Part shown: positions 53,977 through 64,000 of the stretch, in pieces
How positions within the stretch are numbered: position 1 is the first letter of the stretch
How the letters are laid out: each line of letters opens with the position of its first letter
Assembly (NCBI RefSeq): GCF_003003265.1
Contig: NZ_PVTL01000001.1
Coordinates: forward strand, 496,001-560,000
From: Glaciihabitans tibetensis
GTDB lineage: Bacteria; Actinomycetota; Actinomycetes; Actinomycetales; Microbacteriaceae
Direction of reading: 5' to 3'
Length of the DNA: 64,000 bases
Position numbers and translations under genes: made by a program
Notes under the pieces: generated by a model
Told to the model about the DNA's origin: nothing
Seen by the model: the letters and a program-made list of their open reading frames with translations, nothing else
Databases searched by the model: none

Positions 53977-55232
53977 TGCCCCTGCGCGATGAAGTCGGCC
54001 CCTACTTTGGCGAGTACGGCGGACGTTTTGTTCCCGAGTCGCTGATCGCGGCCCTTGATGAGTTGGATGCTGCGTATCAGGCAGCCCGAGTCGATCCAGT
54101 CTTCCAGGCTGAACTGGCGCAGCTGCACGCCACGTACACCGGACGCCCGTCGATCATCACCGAGGTGCCGCGCTTCGCGGAGCACGCCGGTGGTGCCCGA
54201 ATCATCCTGAAGCGCGAGGACCTCAACCACACGGGGTCGCACAAAATCAACAACGTGCTGGGACAGGCGCTGGTGGCGAAGCGCCTCGGCAAGACCCGTC
54301 TCATTGCCGAAACCGGCGCCGGTCAACACGGGGTAGCGACCGCGACCGCCGCAGCGCTCTTCGGCATGGAATGCGTTGTTTACATGGGCGAGGTCGACAC
54401 CGAGCGCCAGGCCCTAAACGTCGCTCGGATGCGCCTTCTGGGGGCAACCGTGATCCCGGTCATCTCAGGCTCACGCACGTTGAAAGACGCGATCAATGAA
54501 GCGCTGCGCGACTGGGTGGCCAATGTCGACACCACGCACTACCTTCTGGGTACCGTCGCCGGTCCCGCTCCGTTCCCCGTGATGGTGCGCGACTTCCACA
54601 AGATCATCGGCGACGAAGCCCGCGAGCAGGTGCTCGCCCTGACGGGCAAGCTGCCAGACGCGGTAACCGCTTGCGTGGGCGGCGGCAGCAATGCCATGGG
54701 CATTTTTCACGCCTTTCTCGATGATGCGGATGTCGCGCTCTACGGTTACGAGGCCGCTGGTGAGGGCCACCTCACAAAGCGCCACGCCGCGACCCTCACC
54801 CGAGGACGGCCCGGAGTACTGCACGGCACGCGCAGCTACCTCCTGCAGGACGAAGACGGCCAGACCGTCGAGTCCCACTCGATTTCGGCCGGTCTCGACT
54901 ACCCGGGCATTGGCCCGGAACACGCCTGGCTCCACGACATCGGTCGCGCCACCTACCTGCCCATCACCGACGACGAGGCGATGCAGGCGATGCGCCTGCT
55001 GAGCCTGACCGAGGGCATCATTCCGGCCATCGAATCAGCGCACGCCCTGGCCGGAACGATCAAGCTCGGCAAGGAACTCGGTCCGGACGCCGTCATCCTG
55101 GTCAACCTCAGTGGTCGCGGTGACAAAGACATGGAAACCGCCGGAAAGTACTTCGACATCCTCGACACCGAGGCGCTCGAAGCAGAAATCAGCGAGCCCG
55201 CCCCCGACGGTGCCCGCGGGGACAACGCATGA
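53976..55232 (+). CDS. trpB: Tryptophan synthase beta subunit
   Basis: PLP enzyme condensing indole with serine. The 418-residue protein has the N-terminal [16 protein letters not shown], the PLP-lysine Lys90 in [16 protein letters not shown]-like sequence ([15 protein letters not shown]), [18 protein letters not shown], the phosphate-binding [12 protein letters not shown], and [14 protein letters not shown]. The C-terminal tail of about 20 polar residues is slightly long. Overlaps trpA by four bases (ATGA). Confidence 0.98.
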   Translation: MPLRDEVGPYFGEYGGRFVPESLIAALDELDAAYQAARVDPVFQAELAQLHATYTGRPSIITEVPRFAEHAGGARIILKREDLNHTGSHKINNVLGQALVAKRLGKTRLIAETGAGQHGVATATAAALFGMECVVYMGEVDTERQALNVARMRLLGATVIPVISGSRTLKDAINEALRDWVANVDTTHYLLGTVAGPAPFPVMVRDFHKIIGDEAREQVLALTGKLPDAVTACVGGGSNAMGIFHAFLDDADVALYGYEAAGEGHLTKRHAATLTRGRPGVLHGTRSYLLQDEDGQTVESHSISAGLDYPGIGPEHAWLHDIGRATYLPITDDEAMQAMRLLSLTEGIIPAIESAHALAGTIKLGKELGPDAVILVNLSGRGDKDMETAGKYFDILDTEALEAEISEPAPDGARGDNA

Positions 55233-56005
55233 GTCGAGTCGAAGAAGTCATCGCAGCCCGCAAGGCCGCCGGATCCGGCGCCCTGGTCGGGTACCTTCCC
55301 GCCGGATTTCCTGACCTGCAGACCAGCATCGAAGCTGCGGTGGCGCTGGCCGAGAACGGCGTCGACGTCATCGAGTTCGGGCTGCCCTACTCCGATCCGG
55401 TTATGGACGGCGTCGTGATCCAGGCGGCGACCCAGAAGGCGCTGTCCAATGGGTTCCGGCTGAAGCACGGCATCGAGGCGGTTGCCGCAATCACCAGCCG
55501 CGTCGACGTCCCGGTTCTCGTTATGACCTACTGGAACCCCGTCGTGCAATTTGGCGTGGATCGCTTCGCCGACGAACTGCTCGCTGCTGGGGGCGCCGGC
55601 ATGATCACGCCCGACCTCGTCCCGGACGAGGCCAGAGACTGGCTTGCCGCTTCGGACCGCACCGGACTCGACCGCGTGTTTCTCGCCGCCCCCTCGTCGA
55701 GCGCTCCCCGCCTGCACCAGGCCGTGGAGAAGAGCCGCGGATTCGTCTACGCCGTCTCCACCATGGGCATTACGGGAGCTCGTGCCGACGTCGACACTGC
55801 CGCGCGGTCACTCGTCGGCAGACTTCGCACCGCCGGCGCCACGAGTACCTGTGTGGGTATCGGAATCTCGACGCCGGAACAGGTGCGAGAAGTGTTCGAA
55901 TATGCCGACGGAGCGATCGTGGGTTCCCTGCTCGTCAAGGCTCTCGCTGACGGCGGAGTAGACGCGGTCGCGAAAGCCGCCGCCCACCTCGCCACAGCCA
56001 AGTAG
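55229..56005 (+). CDS. trpA: Tryptophan synthase alpha subunit
   Basis: Cleaves indole-3-glycerol phosphate and passes indole to TrpB. The 258-residue barrel shows [36 protein letters not shown] with the catalytic aspartate, [26 protein letters not shown], and [13 protein letters not shown] with the phosphate-binding turn; [24 protein letters not shown] follows. Normal length. Confidence 0.98.
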   Translation: MSRVEEVIAARKAAGSGALVGYLPAGFPDLQTSIEAAVALAENGVDVIEFGLPYSDPVMDGVVIQAATQKALSNGFRLKHGIEAVAAITSRVDVPVLVMTYWNPVVQFGVDRFADELLAAGGAGMITPDLVPDEARDWLAASDRTGLDRVFLAAPSSSAPRLHQAVEKSRGFVYAVSTMGITGARADVDTAARSLVGRLRTAGATSTCVGIGISTPEQVREVFEYADGAIVGSLLVKALADGGVDAVAKAAAHLATAK

Positions 56006-56029
56006 TCTTACCTCGTTCCGACCCGAAAG

Positions 56030-57022
56030 GTGACCAGTCAATTGTTCGCCCCGCTCAGCATTCCCAGCCCCGACCCGTCGTGGCAGTCGTTCTCGATTCC
56101 GGTGGGGGACTTTTCCCTGACGATCCACGCCTACGCGCTGTGCATCCTGTCTGGCATCATCGCCGCTATCTGGTTGACCTCAGTTCGACTGACCAAGCGC
56201 GGAGGTGAGCCCGGCATCGTGCTCGACGTCGCGCTCTGGGCGGTGCTGTTCGGCGTAGCCGGTGGACGTTTCTTCCACGTGATCACTCACCCGGATGACT
56301 ACTTCGGCGAGGGTAAAGACCTCCTCAAGGTGTTCTACATCTGGGAGGGCGGTCTCGCGATCTTCGGAGCGCTGCTCTTTGGCGCCCTGGGTGTATACAT
56401 CGGATGCAGGTTCGCGGGTGTTCGCTTCGTGAGTTTTGCAGACGCGCTCATTCCCGGCCTCCTCCTCGCTCAGGCGCTCGGGCGGCTCGGCAACTACTTC
56501 AACCACGAACTGTTCGGACAGCCGACCGACCTGCCGTGGGGCCTGGAGATCGAGTTCGACAACCCCGCGTACCCGCTCGGGTTGCCGGAAGGCATCCTGT
56601 TTCACCCGACCTTCCTGTACGAGATCCTCTGGAACCTGCTCGGAGTGGTTGTGCTGCTGCTGATTGAGCGCAGGCTCAACCTCCGCTGGGGCAAGATGCT
56701 CGGTCTCTACCTCATCTGGTACGGCGTCGGACGCAGCTGGTTCGAGTCGATCCGCGTCGACCCGAGCGAGGCCTTCTTCGGAATCCGCGTGAACGTCTGG
56801 GCTGCACTGGCTGCCGTTGTGCTCGGTCTCGTCATCCTCGTGGTGCAGAGTCGACGCCACCCAGGTCTGGAGCCGAGCGTGTACGTGCCCGGCAGGGAAT
56901 GGTCTGCGGCACCAACTGGGGTAGACTCCGAAGACACCTATTCGGATTCGGACGACACCGGCAATGACGCCAGTCAGCCGCTCGAAAAGCCCGCCACAAG
57001 CGGGGCGGGTAGCTCACGCTGA
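56030..57022 (+). CDS. lgt: Phosphatidylglycerol--prolipoprotein diacylglyceryl transferase
   Basis: Inner-membrane enzyme that attaches diacylglycerol to the lipobox cysteine, so it would modify the ABC binding lipoprotein encoded at 26.4 kb. The 330-residue protein has seven expected helices, GGRFFHVITHPDDYF, YIWEGGLAIFGAL, and the family signature GRLGNYFNHELFG with catalytic-region Arg, Asn and Glu. A polar tail of about 55 residues follows the last helix. The GTG at 56030 abuts its AAAGG; a TTG at 56042 with better spacing is an alternative. Located after trpA, a common actinobacterial order. Confidence 0.95.
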   Translation: MTSQLFAPLSIPSPDPSWQSFSIPVGDFSLTIHAYALCILSGIIAAIWLTSVRLTKRGGEPGIVLDVALWAVLFGVAGGRFFHVITHPDDYFGEGKDLLKVFYIWEGGLAIFGALLFGALGVYIGCRFAGVRFVSFADALIPGLLLAQALGRLGNYFNHELFGQPTDLPWGLEIEFDNPAYPLGLPEGILFHPTFLYEILWNLLGVVVLLLIERRLNLRWGKMLGLYLIWYGVGRSWFESIRVDPSEAFFGIRVNVWAALAAVVLGLVILVVQSRRHPGLEPSVYVPGREWSAAPTGVDSEDTYSDSDDTGNDASQPLEKPATSGAGSSR

Positions 57023-57053
57023 GGAGCCACGGTTCCACAGAGACCGCACCTCA

Positions 57054-57073
57054 CGGGCTCGAAACAAAGCCCG
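57054..57073 (+). terminator. Weak hairpin after lgt
   Basis: CGGGCT and AGCCCG form a 6-bp stem around an 8-base loop in the 152-base gap between lgt and gltB. No T tract follows, so its role as terminator is doubtful. Confidence 0.25.
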
Positions 57074-57174
57074 AGAACCCCCGCACCGGAGTAGCTTCGC
57101 CGGGCGGTTATCCAAGTCGATGGGCCAGTGACGTCCCCCCGCGTTTATTACGTTTATCGTGAGGACGGTACCTC

Positions 57175-60100
57175 ATGGCTCTCTCGCCACCATTCTCAAA
57201 CTTCAGTGCGATCCCTGCTGCTACGGGTCTTTACGACCCGAGCAGGGAACGTGATGCCTGTGGCCTTGCCATGGTCGCGACCCTCCGGGGCACGGCCGGG
57301 CACGACATCATCGACCTCGCGCTGAACGCACTGCGCAATCTCGAGCACCGTGGAGCCATCGGCTCAGACGCTGGCACCGGAGACGGCGCGGGGATCATCA
57401 CGCAGATCCCGGATGAGTTTCTTCGCGCCGTGGCAGGCTTCGACCTGCCACCGGTCGGTCGCTACGCCGTGGGCATGGCCTTCCTGCCCACGGACACCGA
57501 GGAGCGCGAAACCCTCCAGGCCGCGATCGGCGCGATCGCTGAGGACGAGCAGCTGCGCGTTCTCGGGTGGCGCGCCGTGCCGACCAACCCGGACGAACTC
57601 GGAAACCTCGCCCGAGGCGCGATGCCCGTGTTCGAGCAATTGTTCGTCGAATCGGTGCTGCAGGACGAAACCGGGGCCACGAACGCGGAGCTCGCCCTGG
57701 ATCGTCAGACCTTCCGTTTGCGCAAACGCGCGGAGCGTGAACTCGGGGCGTACTTCCCTTCGCTGTCGAGCCGCACCCTGGTGTACAAGGGCATGGTCAC
57801 CACGCTCCAGCTTGAGCCGTTCTACCCCGACCTGAGCGACGAGCGTTTCGCCTCCAAGCTCGCCCTCGTTCACTCGCGGTACTCCACCAACACGTTCCCG
57901 TCCTGGCCGCTCGCGCAGCCCTTCCGGATGATCGCGCACAACGGCGAGATCAACACGGTTCAGGGCAACCGCAACTGGATGCGCGCGCGCCAGTCGCAGC
58001 TCGAATCTGAGCTCATCGGCGACATCCGCCCCATCCTTCCCATCGTCACCCCCGGGGCTAGCGACTCGGCTTCCTTCGACGAGGTGGTGGAGCTGCTTAC
58101 CCTCACCGGCCGCAGCCTCCCGCACTCGATCATGATGATGGTCCCGGAGGCCTGGGAGAACCAGGTCGACATCGACCCCGTCCGCCGTGATTTCTACGAG
58201 TATCACTCCATGCTGATGGAGCCGTGGGACGGTCCGGCCGCACTGGTCTTCACCGACGGCTCGCTCGTCGGTGCAACCCTCGACCGCAACGGCCTGCGCC
58301 CCGGGCGCTACCTCGTGACCGATGACGGCCTGATCGTACTGGCGAGCGAGATCGGTGTGCTCGACATCGACCCAAGCCGCGTCGTTCGCAAGGGGCGGCT
58401 GCGCCCGGGCAAGATGTTCCTCGTCGATACCGTGGCGGGAGGCCTGATTGAAGACGACGAGATCAAAGCGGAACTCGCCGGATCGAAGCCGTGGGGGGAG
58501 TGGCTCGACGAGGGTCGCATCAACCTGGCGAACCTGCCCGACCGCGAACACATCGTGCACACTCCCGCGTCGGTCAGTCGACGCCAGCGCACGTTTGGCT
58601 ACACCGAAGAAGAACTGCGCATCCTGCTGCTACCGATGGCCGCAGCCGGCGCGGAGCCCCTCGGTGCCATGGGGTCAGACACGCCGATCGCGGTACTGTC
58701 GCAGCGCCCCCGTCTGCTCTTCGACTACTTCGCCCAGCAGTTCGCGCAGGTGACCAACCCGCCGCTCGACTCGATCCGCGAAGAAGTGGTCACCTCGATG
58801 AGCCTGGGCCTCGGCCCGGAGCTGAACCTGCTCGACGCCACCCCCGCGCATGCCCGTCAGGTCATCCTCGATTTTCCCGTCATCGACAACGATGAGCTCG
58901 CGAAGATCCAGCACATCGACCCCACCCCGGGCAGCCACGTCACGACCACCATTCGTGGTCTTTACCGGGTGGACAAGGGTCAGAAGGCGATGGAGAAGCG
59001 CCTCGCAGCAATGTGCCGCGAGGCAGATGAAGCGATCGCAAACGGCGCATCCTTCCTGGTGCTGTCCGATCGCGACTCGAACCGGGACTTTGCCCCCGTT
59101 CCATCGCTCCTGATGCTTGCCACGGTGCACCACCACCTCATCCGCCAGCAGAACCGCATGAAGGTCGGTCTGATCGTCGAGGCCGGCGACGTGCGCGAGG
59201 TGCACCATGTGGCTTTGCTCCTCGGCTACGGAGCCTCGGCCGTCAACCCGTACCTTGCGATGGAGTCCGCAGAGGAACTCGTTCGCAACGGCATGCTGCA
59301 GGGCATCACCGCAGAGAAGGCAGTCAAGAACCTGATCAAGGCCCTCGGCAAGGGCGTCCTCAAGATCATGTCGAAGATGGGCATCTCGGTCGTCGGATCC
59401 TACGCCGGTGCCCAGGCGTTCGAGGCCGTGGGCCTCGGGCAGGACTTCGTCGACCAGTACTTCACCGGAACCTCCAGCCTGCTCGGAGGCGTCGGCATCG
59501 AGGTGATCGCCGCGGAGAGCGCGGCGCGTCACTCCGACGCCTACCCGGAAGACGGTGCCGTCGTCGCGCATGAGCGCTTGAACACCGGCGGGGAATACCA
59601 GTGGCGCCGCGACGGGCCGCCCCACCTGTTCAACCCGGACACGGTGTTCCGGCTGCAGCACTCCACGCGCGAGCGCCGCTACGACATCTTCCGCGAGTAC
59701 ACCAAGCTCGTAGACGACCAGGCGGAGAACCTGATGACCATGCGTGGGCTCTTCAAGCTCAAGCACGGGGTACGGCCCGCCGTACCGATCGACGAGGTCG
59801 AGCCGGTGTCGTCTATCGTGAAACGCTTCTCCACGGGAGCGATGAGCTACGGGTCGATTTCCCAGGAAGCCCACGAGACCCTCGCGATCGCGATGAACCA
59901 GCTCGGCGGTAAGTCCAATACGGGCGAGGGTGGAGAAGACGTCGAACGTCTGCTCGACCCCGTGCGCCGCAGCGCCATCAAGCAGGTCGCCTCCGGGCGT
60001 TTCGGGGTGACCAGCCTCTACCTGACAAACGCGACGGACATCCAGCTGAAGATGGCGCAGGGAGCAAAGCCCGGCGAGGGTGGGCAGCTTCCCGCGTCGA

Positions 60101-61752
60101 AGGTGTACCCGTGGATTGCCCGCACCCGCAACGGCACGGCGGGGGTTGGACTGATCTCCCCGCCGCCGCACCACGACATCTACTCGATCGAAGATCTCAA
60201 GCAACTCATCTTCGATGTCAAGCGTGCGAACCCGAAGGCTCGGGTGCACGTCAAGCTGGTCAGCCAGGCCGGCATCGGTGCCGTCGCGGCGGGAGTCACG
60301 AAGGCCCTCGCCGACGTGGTGCTCGTCTCCGGTCATGACGGTGGAACGGGCGCGAGTCCGCTGAACTCCCTCAAGCACGCCGGTACCCCCTGGGAAATCG
60401 GTCTCGCCGAGACCCAGCAGACGCTGATGCTCAACGGCATGCGCGACCGGGTGGTGGTTCAGGTCGACGGACAGATGAAGACCGGCCGCGACGTGGTCAT
60501 TGCGGCGCTGCTCGGCGGCGAAGAGTTCGGCTTCGCGACAGCGCCCCTGGTCGTGTCCGGGTGCATTCTCATGCGGGTGTGTCACCTGGACACCTGCCCC
60601 GTCGGTGTTGCCACGCAGAACCCGGCGCTCCGGGAGCGTTTCACCGGCAAGCCCGAGTACATCGTCAACTTCTTCGAGTTCCTGGCGCAGGAGGTACGCG
60701 AGTACCTCGCCGAGCTCGGATTCCGGAGCATCGACGAGGCCGTGGGGCACCATGAGCTGCTCGACGTCAACGGCGCGATCGACCACTGGAAGGCGTCGGG
60801 TCTCGACCTCGCGCCGATCCTGGTTGGCCCGAAGTTCGCAGACGACGAACCGCGCAGCAACAAGCGCGGCCAGGAGCACGAGCTCGAGAAGCACTTCGAC
60901 AATGAACTCATCAAGCTGAGCCGCAACGTGCTCGACAACGGTGGTTTAATCACTATCGAACGTGCCATCCGCAACACGGAGCGCGCCGTCGGAACGATGC
61001 TCGGCCACGAAGTGACCCTGCGTCACGGCGAACACGGGCTGCCGACGGGATCGATCGACGTCACCCTGCGCGGGTCCGCCGGACAATCGCTCGGTGCCTT
61101 TATGCCGAGCGGTATCACGCTCCGCCTCGAGGGCGACAGCAACGACTACGTGGGCAAGGGGCTGTGCGGTGGCGAGATCATCGTCCGCCCCGACCGCGCA
61201 AGCGTGTTCCCGGCGGAGGAGAACGTGATCGCCGGAAACGTCATCGGCTACGGTGCAACCAAGGGCGTGATGTTCATCCGCGGGATCGTCGGTGAGCGTT
61301 TCCTGGTGCGCAACTCTGGCGCCACGGCGGTCGTCGAGGGCGCGGGGGACCACGCCCTGGAGTACATGACCGGTGGACTCGCCGTAATCCTCGGAAGCAC
61401 GGGTCGCAACCTCGGCGCCGGCATGTCGGGCGGAACCGCCTACGTGCACAAGCTCCGCTCCGAGAACGTCAACCGGGACGCGCTCGCATCGGGCGAGCTT
61501 CGCCTTGAGGAACTCGGCAGCGCAGACGTCGAGATACTCCGCGACCTGCTGCAACGTCACTTCGACGAGACGGGCTCCGCGGTGGCCGAGCGGATGCTTG
61601 CGAACATCGACGACACCGTGACGGAGTTCGTCAAGGTCGTTCCGCGCGATTACGCGGCGGTCATGCTTACGCGGCAGACCGCGATCGACGAGGGCCTTGA
61701 TCCCGATGGCGACGTGGTGTGGAACCGCATCATGGAGGTCACTGGTGGCTGA
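57175..61752 (+). CDS. gltB: Glutamate synthase large subunit
   Basis: Makes two glutamates from glutamine and 2-oxoglutarate with GltD. The 1525-residue protein has a 28-residue propeptide before the N-terminal nucleophile Cys29 ([15 protein letters not shown]) of the class II amidotransferase, then the central domain, the FMN-binding synthase domain ([50 protein letters not shown]), the 3Fe-4S cysteines Cys1130, Cys1136 and Cys1141 in [15 protein letters not shown], and the C-terminal beta-helix domain. GAGGA lies about nine bases before the ATG. Followed by gltD. Confidence 0.98.
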   Translation: MALSPPFSNFSAIPAATGLYDPSRERDACGLAMVATLRGTAGHDIIDLALNALRNLEHRGAIGSDAGTGDGAGIITQIPDEFLRAVAGFDLPPVGRYAVGMAFLPTDTEERETLQAAIGAIAEDEQLRVLGWRAVPTNPDELGNLARGAMPVFEQLFVESVLQDETGATNAELALDRQTFRLRKRAERELGAYFPSLSSRTLVYKGMVTTLQLEPFYPDLSDERFASKLALVHSRYSTNTFPSWPLAQPFRMIAHNGEINTVQGNRNWMRARQSQLESELIGDIRPILPIVTPGASDSASFDEVVELLTLTGRSLPHSIMMMVPEAWENQVDIDPVRRDFYEYHSMLMEPWDGPAALVFTDGSLVGATLDRNGLRPGRYLVTDDGLIVLASEIGVLDIDPSRVVRKGRLRPGKMFLVDTVAGGLIEDDEIKAELAGSKPWGEWLDEGRINLANLPDREHIVHTPASVSRRQRTFGYTEEELRILLLPMAAAGAEPLGAMGSDTPIAVLSQRPRLLFDYFAQQFAQVTNPPLDSIREEVVTSMSLGLGPELNLLDATPAHARQVILDFPVIDNDELAKIQHIDPTPGSHVTTTIRGLYRVDKGQKAMEKRLAAMCREADEAIANGASFLVLSDRDSNRDFAPVPSLLMLATVHHHLIRQQNRMKVGLIVEAGDVREVHHVALLLGYGASAVNPYLAMESAEELVRNGMLQGITAEKAVKNLIKALGKGVLKIMSKMGISVVGSYAGAQAFEAVGLGQDFVDQYFTGTSSLLGGVGIEVIAAESAARHSDAYPEDGAVVAHERLNTGGEYQWRRDGPPHLFNPDTVFRLQHSTRERRYDIFREYTKLVDDQAENLMTMRGLFKLKHGVRPAVPIDEVEPVSSIVKRFSTGAMSYGSISQEAHETLAIAMNQLGGKSNTGEGGEDVERLLDPVRRSAIKQVASGRFGVTSLYLTNATDIQLKMAQGAKPGEGGQLPASKVYPWIARTRNGTAGVGLISPPPHHDIYSIEDLKQLIFDVKRANPKARVHVKLVSQAGIGAVAAGVTKALADVVLVSGHDGGTGASPLNSLKHAGTPWEIGLAETQQTLMLNGMRDRVVVQVDGQMKTGRDVVIAALLGGEEFGFATAPLVVSGCILMRVCHLDTCPVGVATQNPALRERFTGKPEYIVNFFEFLAQEVREYLAELGFRSIDEAVGHHELLDVNGAIDHWKASGLDLAPILVGPKFADDEPRSNKRGQEHELEKHFDNELIKLSRNVLDNGGLITIERAIRNTERAVGTMLGHEVTLRHGEHGLPTGSIDVTLRGSAGQSLGAFMPSGITLRLEGDSNDYVGKGLCGGEIIVRPDRASVFPAEENVIAGNVIGYGATKGVMFIRGIVGERFLVRNSGATAVVEGAGDHALEYMTGGLAVILGSTGRNLGAGMSGGTAYVHKLRSENVNRDALASGELRLEELGSADVEILRDLLQRHFDETGSAVAERMLANIDDTVTEFVKVVPRDYAAVMLTRQTAIDEGLDPDGDVVWNRIMEVTGG

Positions 61753-61823
61753 GACATCCCGCACCCTTATGCACGTATTCCCGCCCGAACTGATAACAAC
61801 GACGATTGACACGGAGGTGACCG

Positions 61824-63281
61824 GTGGCTGATCCCAAGGGGTTCCTGAAGGTACCCGAGCGCGAACTTCCGCCTCGCCGGCCCGTAGCGCTGCGCCTGAT
61901 GGACTGGAAAGAGGTCTACGAGCAGGGTGATGCCGCGACCATCCGCCGGCAGGCCGGGCGCTGCATGGACTGCGGAATTCCGTTCTGTCACCAGGGATGC
62001 CCCCTCGGCAACCTGATCCCGGAGTGGAACGACCTCACCTGGCGCGACGAGGGACGTGCCGCGATCGAGCGGCTCCACGCGACAAACAACTTCCCGGAAT
62101 TCACCGGCCGACTCTGCCCGGCACCCTGCGAGTCGTCCTGTGTACTCGGGATCAACCAGCCGCCCGTCACCATCAAGCAGGTCGAGGTTTCGATCATCGA
62201 CCAGGCGTTCGCGCACGGCTGGGTGCAGCCGCATCCGCCTGAGCGACTCACCGGCAAGACGGTCGCAGTGGTGGGCAGTGGCCCCGCCGGCCTCGCCGCG
62301 GCCCAGCAGCTCACGCGAGCGGGTCACACCGTTGCCGTGTACGAACGCGATGACCGCATCGGCGGACTGCTGCGCTACGGCATCCCGGACTTCAAGATGG
62401 AAAAGAAGCACATCGAGGCCCGCCTGGCACAGATGACCGCTGAGGGCACTCGGTTCCGTGCCGGCGTCAACATCGGCGTCGACATCAGCTGGGACGACCT
62501 GAAGGCCCGCTACGACGCCGTCATCGTGGCCACCGGGGCGACCGTTCCCCGGGACCTACCGATCCCAGGACGCGACCTGCTCGGAGTTCACTTCGCCATG
62601 GACTACCTGGTGCAGCAGAACCGTATCGGCGCCGGCGACCACGTCGCCAACCAGATCCGTGCGGAAGGCAAGCACGTTGTGGTTCTCGGCGGTGGAGACA
62701 CCGGAGCCGACTGCATCGGAACTGCGCACCGCCAGCACGCCCTGTCGGTCACCAACCTGGCCATCGGCAAGCAGCCGCCCGCTGAGCGCCAGTCGCACCA
62801 GCCATGGCCGACCCAGCCCACGCTGTTCGAGGTCTCGAGCGCACACGAGGAGGGCGGGGAGCGGATGTTCCTCGCGTCCACGATTGAGTTCCTGTCCAAC
62901 GACGCCGGCGAGGTGCGCGCGATTCGTGTCGCCGAGACGGAGTACCTCGACGGCCGCCGCGTGCCAAAGGCGGGAACCGAGCGAGAAATTCCCGCCGATT
63001 TGGTCCTTTTGGCCCTAGGGTTCACCGGCCCTGAGGCGGAAAATTTGGAAGGACAGCTTCGGCTGCCGATTGACCAGAAGGGCAATGTCAACCGCGACGG
63101 CGACTACCAGACCACCGAGTCCGGTGTCTTTGTTGCGGGCGATGCCGGCCGCGGCCAATCCCTGATCGTGTGGGCAATAGCGGAAGGCCGCGCAGCAGCA
63201 TCCGCAGTTGATCGGTATCTTGAGGGGGAGACACATTTGCCCTTCCCCGTAAAGCCGACCGATCACGCCATCGCAATCTAG
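61824..63281 (+). CDS. gltD: Glutamate synthase small subunit
   Basis: Passes electrons from NADPH through FAD and 4Fe-4S clusters to GltB. The 485-residue protein has two N-terminal cysteine groups (CMDCGIPFCHQGCPLGNLIP and LCPAPCESSCVLGI) for the clusters, the FAD-binding VVGSGPAGLAAAQQL, a second dinucleotide fold VVLGGGDTGADCIGTA, and the C-terminal GVFVAGDAGRGQSLIVWAI. GTG start at 61824 with GGAGG at 61814-61818; 71 bases separate it from gltB, and the run before it is GC-poor without an apparent promoter. Confidence 0.98.
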   Translation: MADPKGFLKVPERELPPRRPVALRLMDWKEVYEQGDAATIRRQAGRCMDCGIPFCHQGCPLGNLIPEWNDLTWRDEGRAAIERLHATNNFPEFTGRLCPAPCESSCVLGINQPPVTIKQVEVSIIDQAFAHGWVQPHPPERLTGKTVAVVGSGPAGLAAAQQLTRAGHTVAVYERDDRIGGLLRYGIPDFKMEKKHIEARLAQMTAEGTRFRAGVNIGVDISWDDLKARYDAVIVATGATVPRDLPIPGRDLLGVHFAMDYLVQQNRIGAGDHVANQIRAEGKHVVVLGGGDTGADCIGTAHRQHALSVTNLAIGKQPPAERQSHQPWPTQPTLFEVSSAHEEGGERMFLASTIEFLSNDAGEVRAIRVAETEYLDGRRVPKAGTEREIPADLVLLALGFTGPEAENLEGQLRLPIDQKGNVNRDGDYQTTESGVFVAGDAGRGQSLIVWAIAEGRAAASAVDRYLEGETHLPFPVKPTDHAIAI

Positions 63282-63353
63282 GGCTGTCACCCCCACGACC
63301 ACCACTGCACCGTCACTGCTCCATCACGGCACCACCACCACAAGAAGGAAACC

Positions 63354-64000
63354 ATGAGACGCGCCAAAATAGTCGCGACGCTCGGCCCAGCCACGTCGAG
63401 CTACGAAAACCTCAGAGCGATCATCGATGCAGGTGTCGATGTAGCACGGATGAACCTCAGCCATGGATCGTACGACGTCCACGAAGAGGTCTACAAGAAC
63501 GTTCGTCAGGCAGCGGATGACTCGGGGCGTGCTGTTGCCGTCCTCGTCGACCTTCAGGGACCCAAGATCCGACTCGGCAAGTTCGAGGGCGGGCCGTACA
63601 ACCTGGCCGTCGGCGACATCTTCAAGATCACCACAGAAGACATCCTCGGAAACAAGGACATCTGCGGCACCACGTTCAAGGGTCTGCCCCAGGACGTCGC
63701 ACCGGGTGACTTCCTCCTCATCGACGATGGCAAGGTCAAGGTCGAGGTGGTGGAAGCAGACGACACCGTCGTCACCACACGCGTCATCGTTGCCGGGCCG
63801 GTGTCGAACAACAAGGGCATCAACCTTCCCGGAGTTGCGGTCAACGTGCCCGCACTGTCCGAGAAGGACGAAGCAGACCTGCGATGGGGCCTTCGTCTCG
63901 GCGCCGACCTGATCGCGCTTTCCTTTGTTCGGGACGCAGCCGATATCGACCGCGTACACGAGATCATGGCTGAAGAGGGCCGCAAGGTCCCCGTCATCGC
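63354..64000 (+). CDS. pyk: Pyruvate kinase, N-terminal part (runs off the window)
   Basis: Converts phosphoenolpyruvate and ADP to pyruvate and ATP. The ATG at 63354 follows AAGAAGGAAACC; 215 complete codons are visible, under half of a usual 470-480-residue enzyme. Motifs present are RRAKIVATLGPATSS, DVARMNLSHGSYDVHEE, VLVDLQGPKIRLGKF, the B-domain LLIDDGKVKVEVVE, SNNKGINLPGVAVNVPALSEKD, and LSFVRDAADIDRV. Catalytic Lys and the metal-site motif later in the A domain are outside. No frame break in the visible part. Confidence 0.97.
   Translation, partial: MRRAKIVATLGPATSSYENLRAIIDAGVDVARMNLSHGSYDVHEEVYKNVRQAADDSGRAVAVLVDLQGPKIRLGKFEGGPYNLAVGDIFKITTEDILGNKDICGTTFKGLPQDVAPGDFLLIDDGKVKVEVVEADDTVVTTRVIVAGPVSNNKGINLPGVAVNVPALSEKDEADLRWGLRLGADLIALSFVRDAADIDRVHEIMAEEGRKVPVI

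Noticed and set aside
58675-60894. 739-residue - strand open frame opposite gltB
   Set aside because: Antisense shadow of a strongly conserved gene; composition is biased and no motif is seen.

Overview
The window is a 64 kb stretch of a high-GC actinobacterial chromosome, most likely from the family Microbacteriaceae. The evidence is the high GC content, the many GTG starts, the chain of 1- to 11-base gene overlaps, a Cys-free ribosomal protein S4, a PriA with degenerate ATPase motifs, and a guanylate kinase fused to an N-terminal actinobacterial integration host factor (mIHF) domain. No rRNA, tRNA, CRISPR array, phage gene or insertion sequence was recognised. Nearly everything is housekeeping and lies on the + strand; three genes between 9.8 and 12.8 kb are on the - strand.

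Layout. 0-1 kb: end of pdxS and pdxT (pyridoxal phosphate synthase). 1-7.5 kb: yebC, ruvC-ruvA-ruvB (Holliday junction processing), yajC-secD-secF (Sec accessory complex). 7.6-9.8 kb: bifunctional rel. 9.8-12.7 kb, - strand: an AbiEi-like accessory protein, a DUF349 protein and a membrane-anchored cyclophilin. 12.9-15.5 kb: rarA, rpsD with a long leader and a strong terminator, and a 74-residue membrane protein. 15.5-25.4 kb: alaS-ruvX-mltG-aroE-aroC-aroK-aroB, then aroQ, efp and nusB, linking tRNA charging, peptidoglycan strand termination, the shikimate pathway and translation.

25.5-29.4 kb is the most accessory-looking part: a three-gene nitrate/sulfonate/taurine-type ABC importer whose ATPase and permease both carry tandem-repeat extensions, followed by about 840 bp of non-coding DNA built almost wholly from repeats. 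These repeats include three 96-bp elements bounded by inverted repeats and an array of motifs mostly 29 nt apart.

29.4-43.9 kb is the pyrimidine operon and its tail: pyrR, pyrB, pyrC, a small membrane protein, carA, carB, pyrF, mIHF-gmk, rpoZ, coaBC, metK, priA. A hairpin with the PyrR-binding-loop core overlaps the pyrR Shine-Dalgarno sequence, suggesting translational autorepression. 44-47.4 kb: fmt, rsmB, rpe and an FKBP-type isomerase. 47.6-48.5 kb: fdhD. 48.5-56 kb: hisE-hisG, hisF-hisI-trpE, a tryptophan-operon membrane protein, a 75-residue membrane protein, trpC-trpB-trpA. 56-64 kb: lgt, gltB-gltD (glutamate synthase) and the start of pyruvate kinase, which runs off the window.

The genes work together mainly as amino-acid and nucleotide supply: shikimate feeds tryptophan, histidine and tryptophan genes are translationally coupled through the hisI-trpE overlap, glutamate synthase follows, and the pyrimidine operon also carries guanylate kinase. 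The least expected features are the repeat field before pyrR, the mIHF-Gmk fusion, a CoaBC with no cysteine, and a recurring pattern of putative leaderless promoters.
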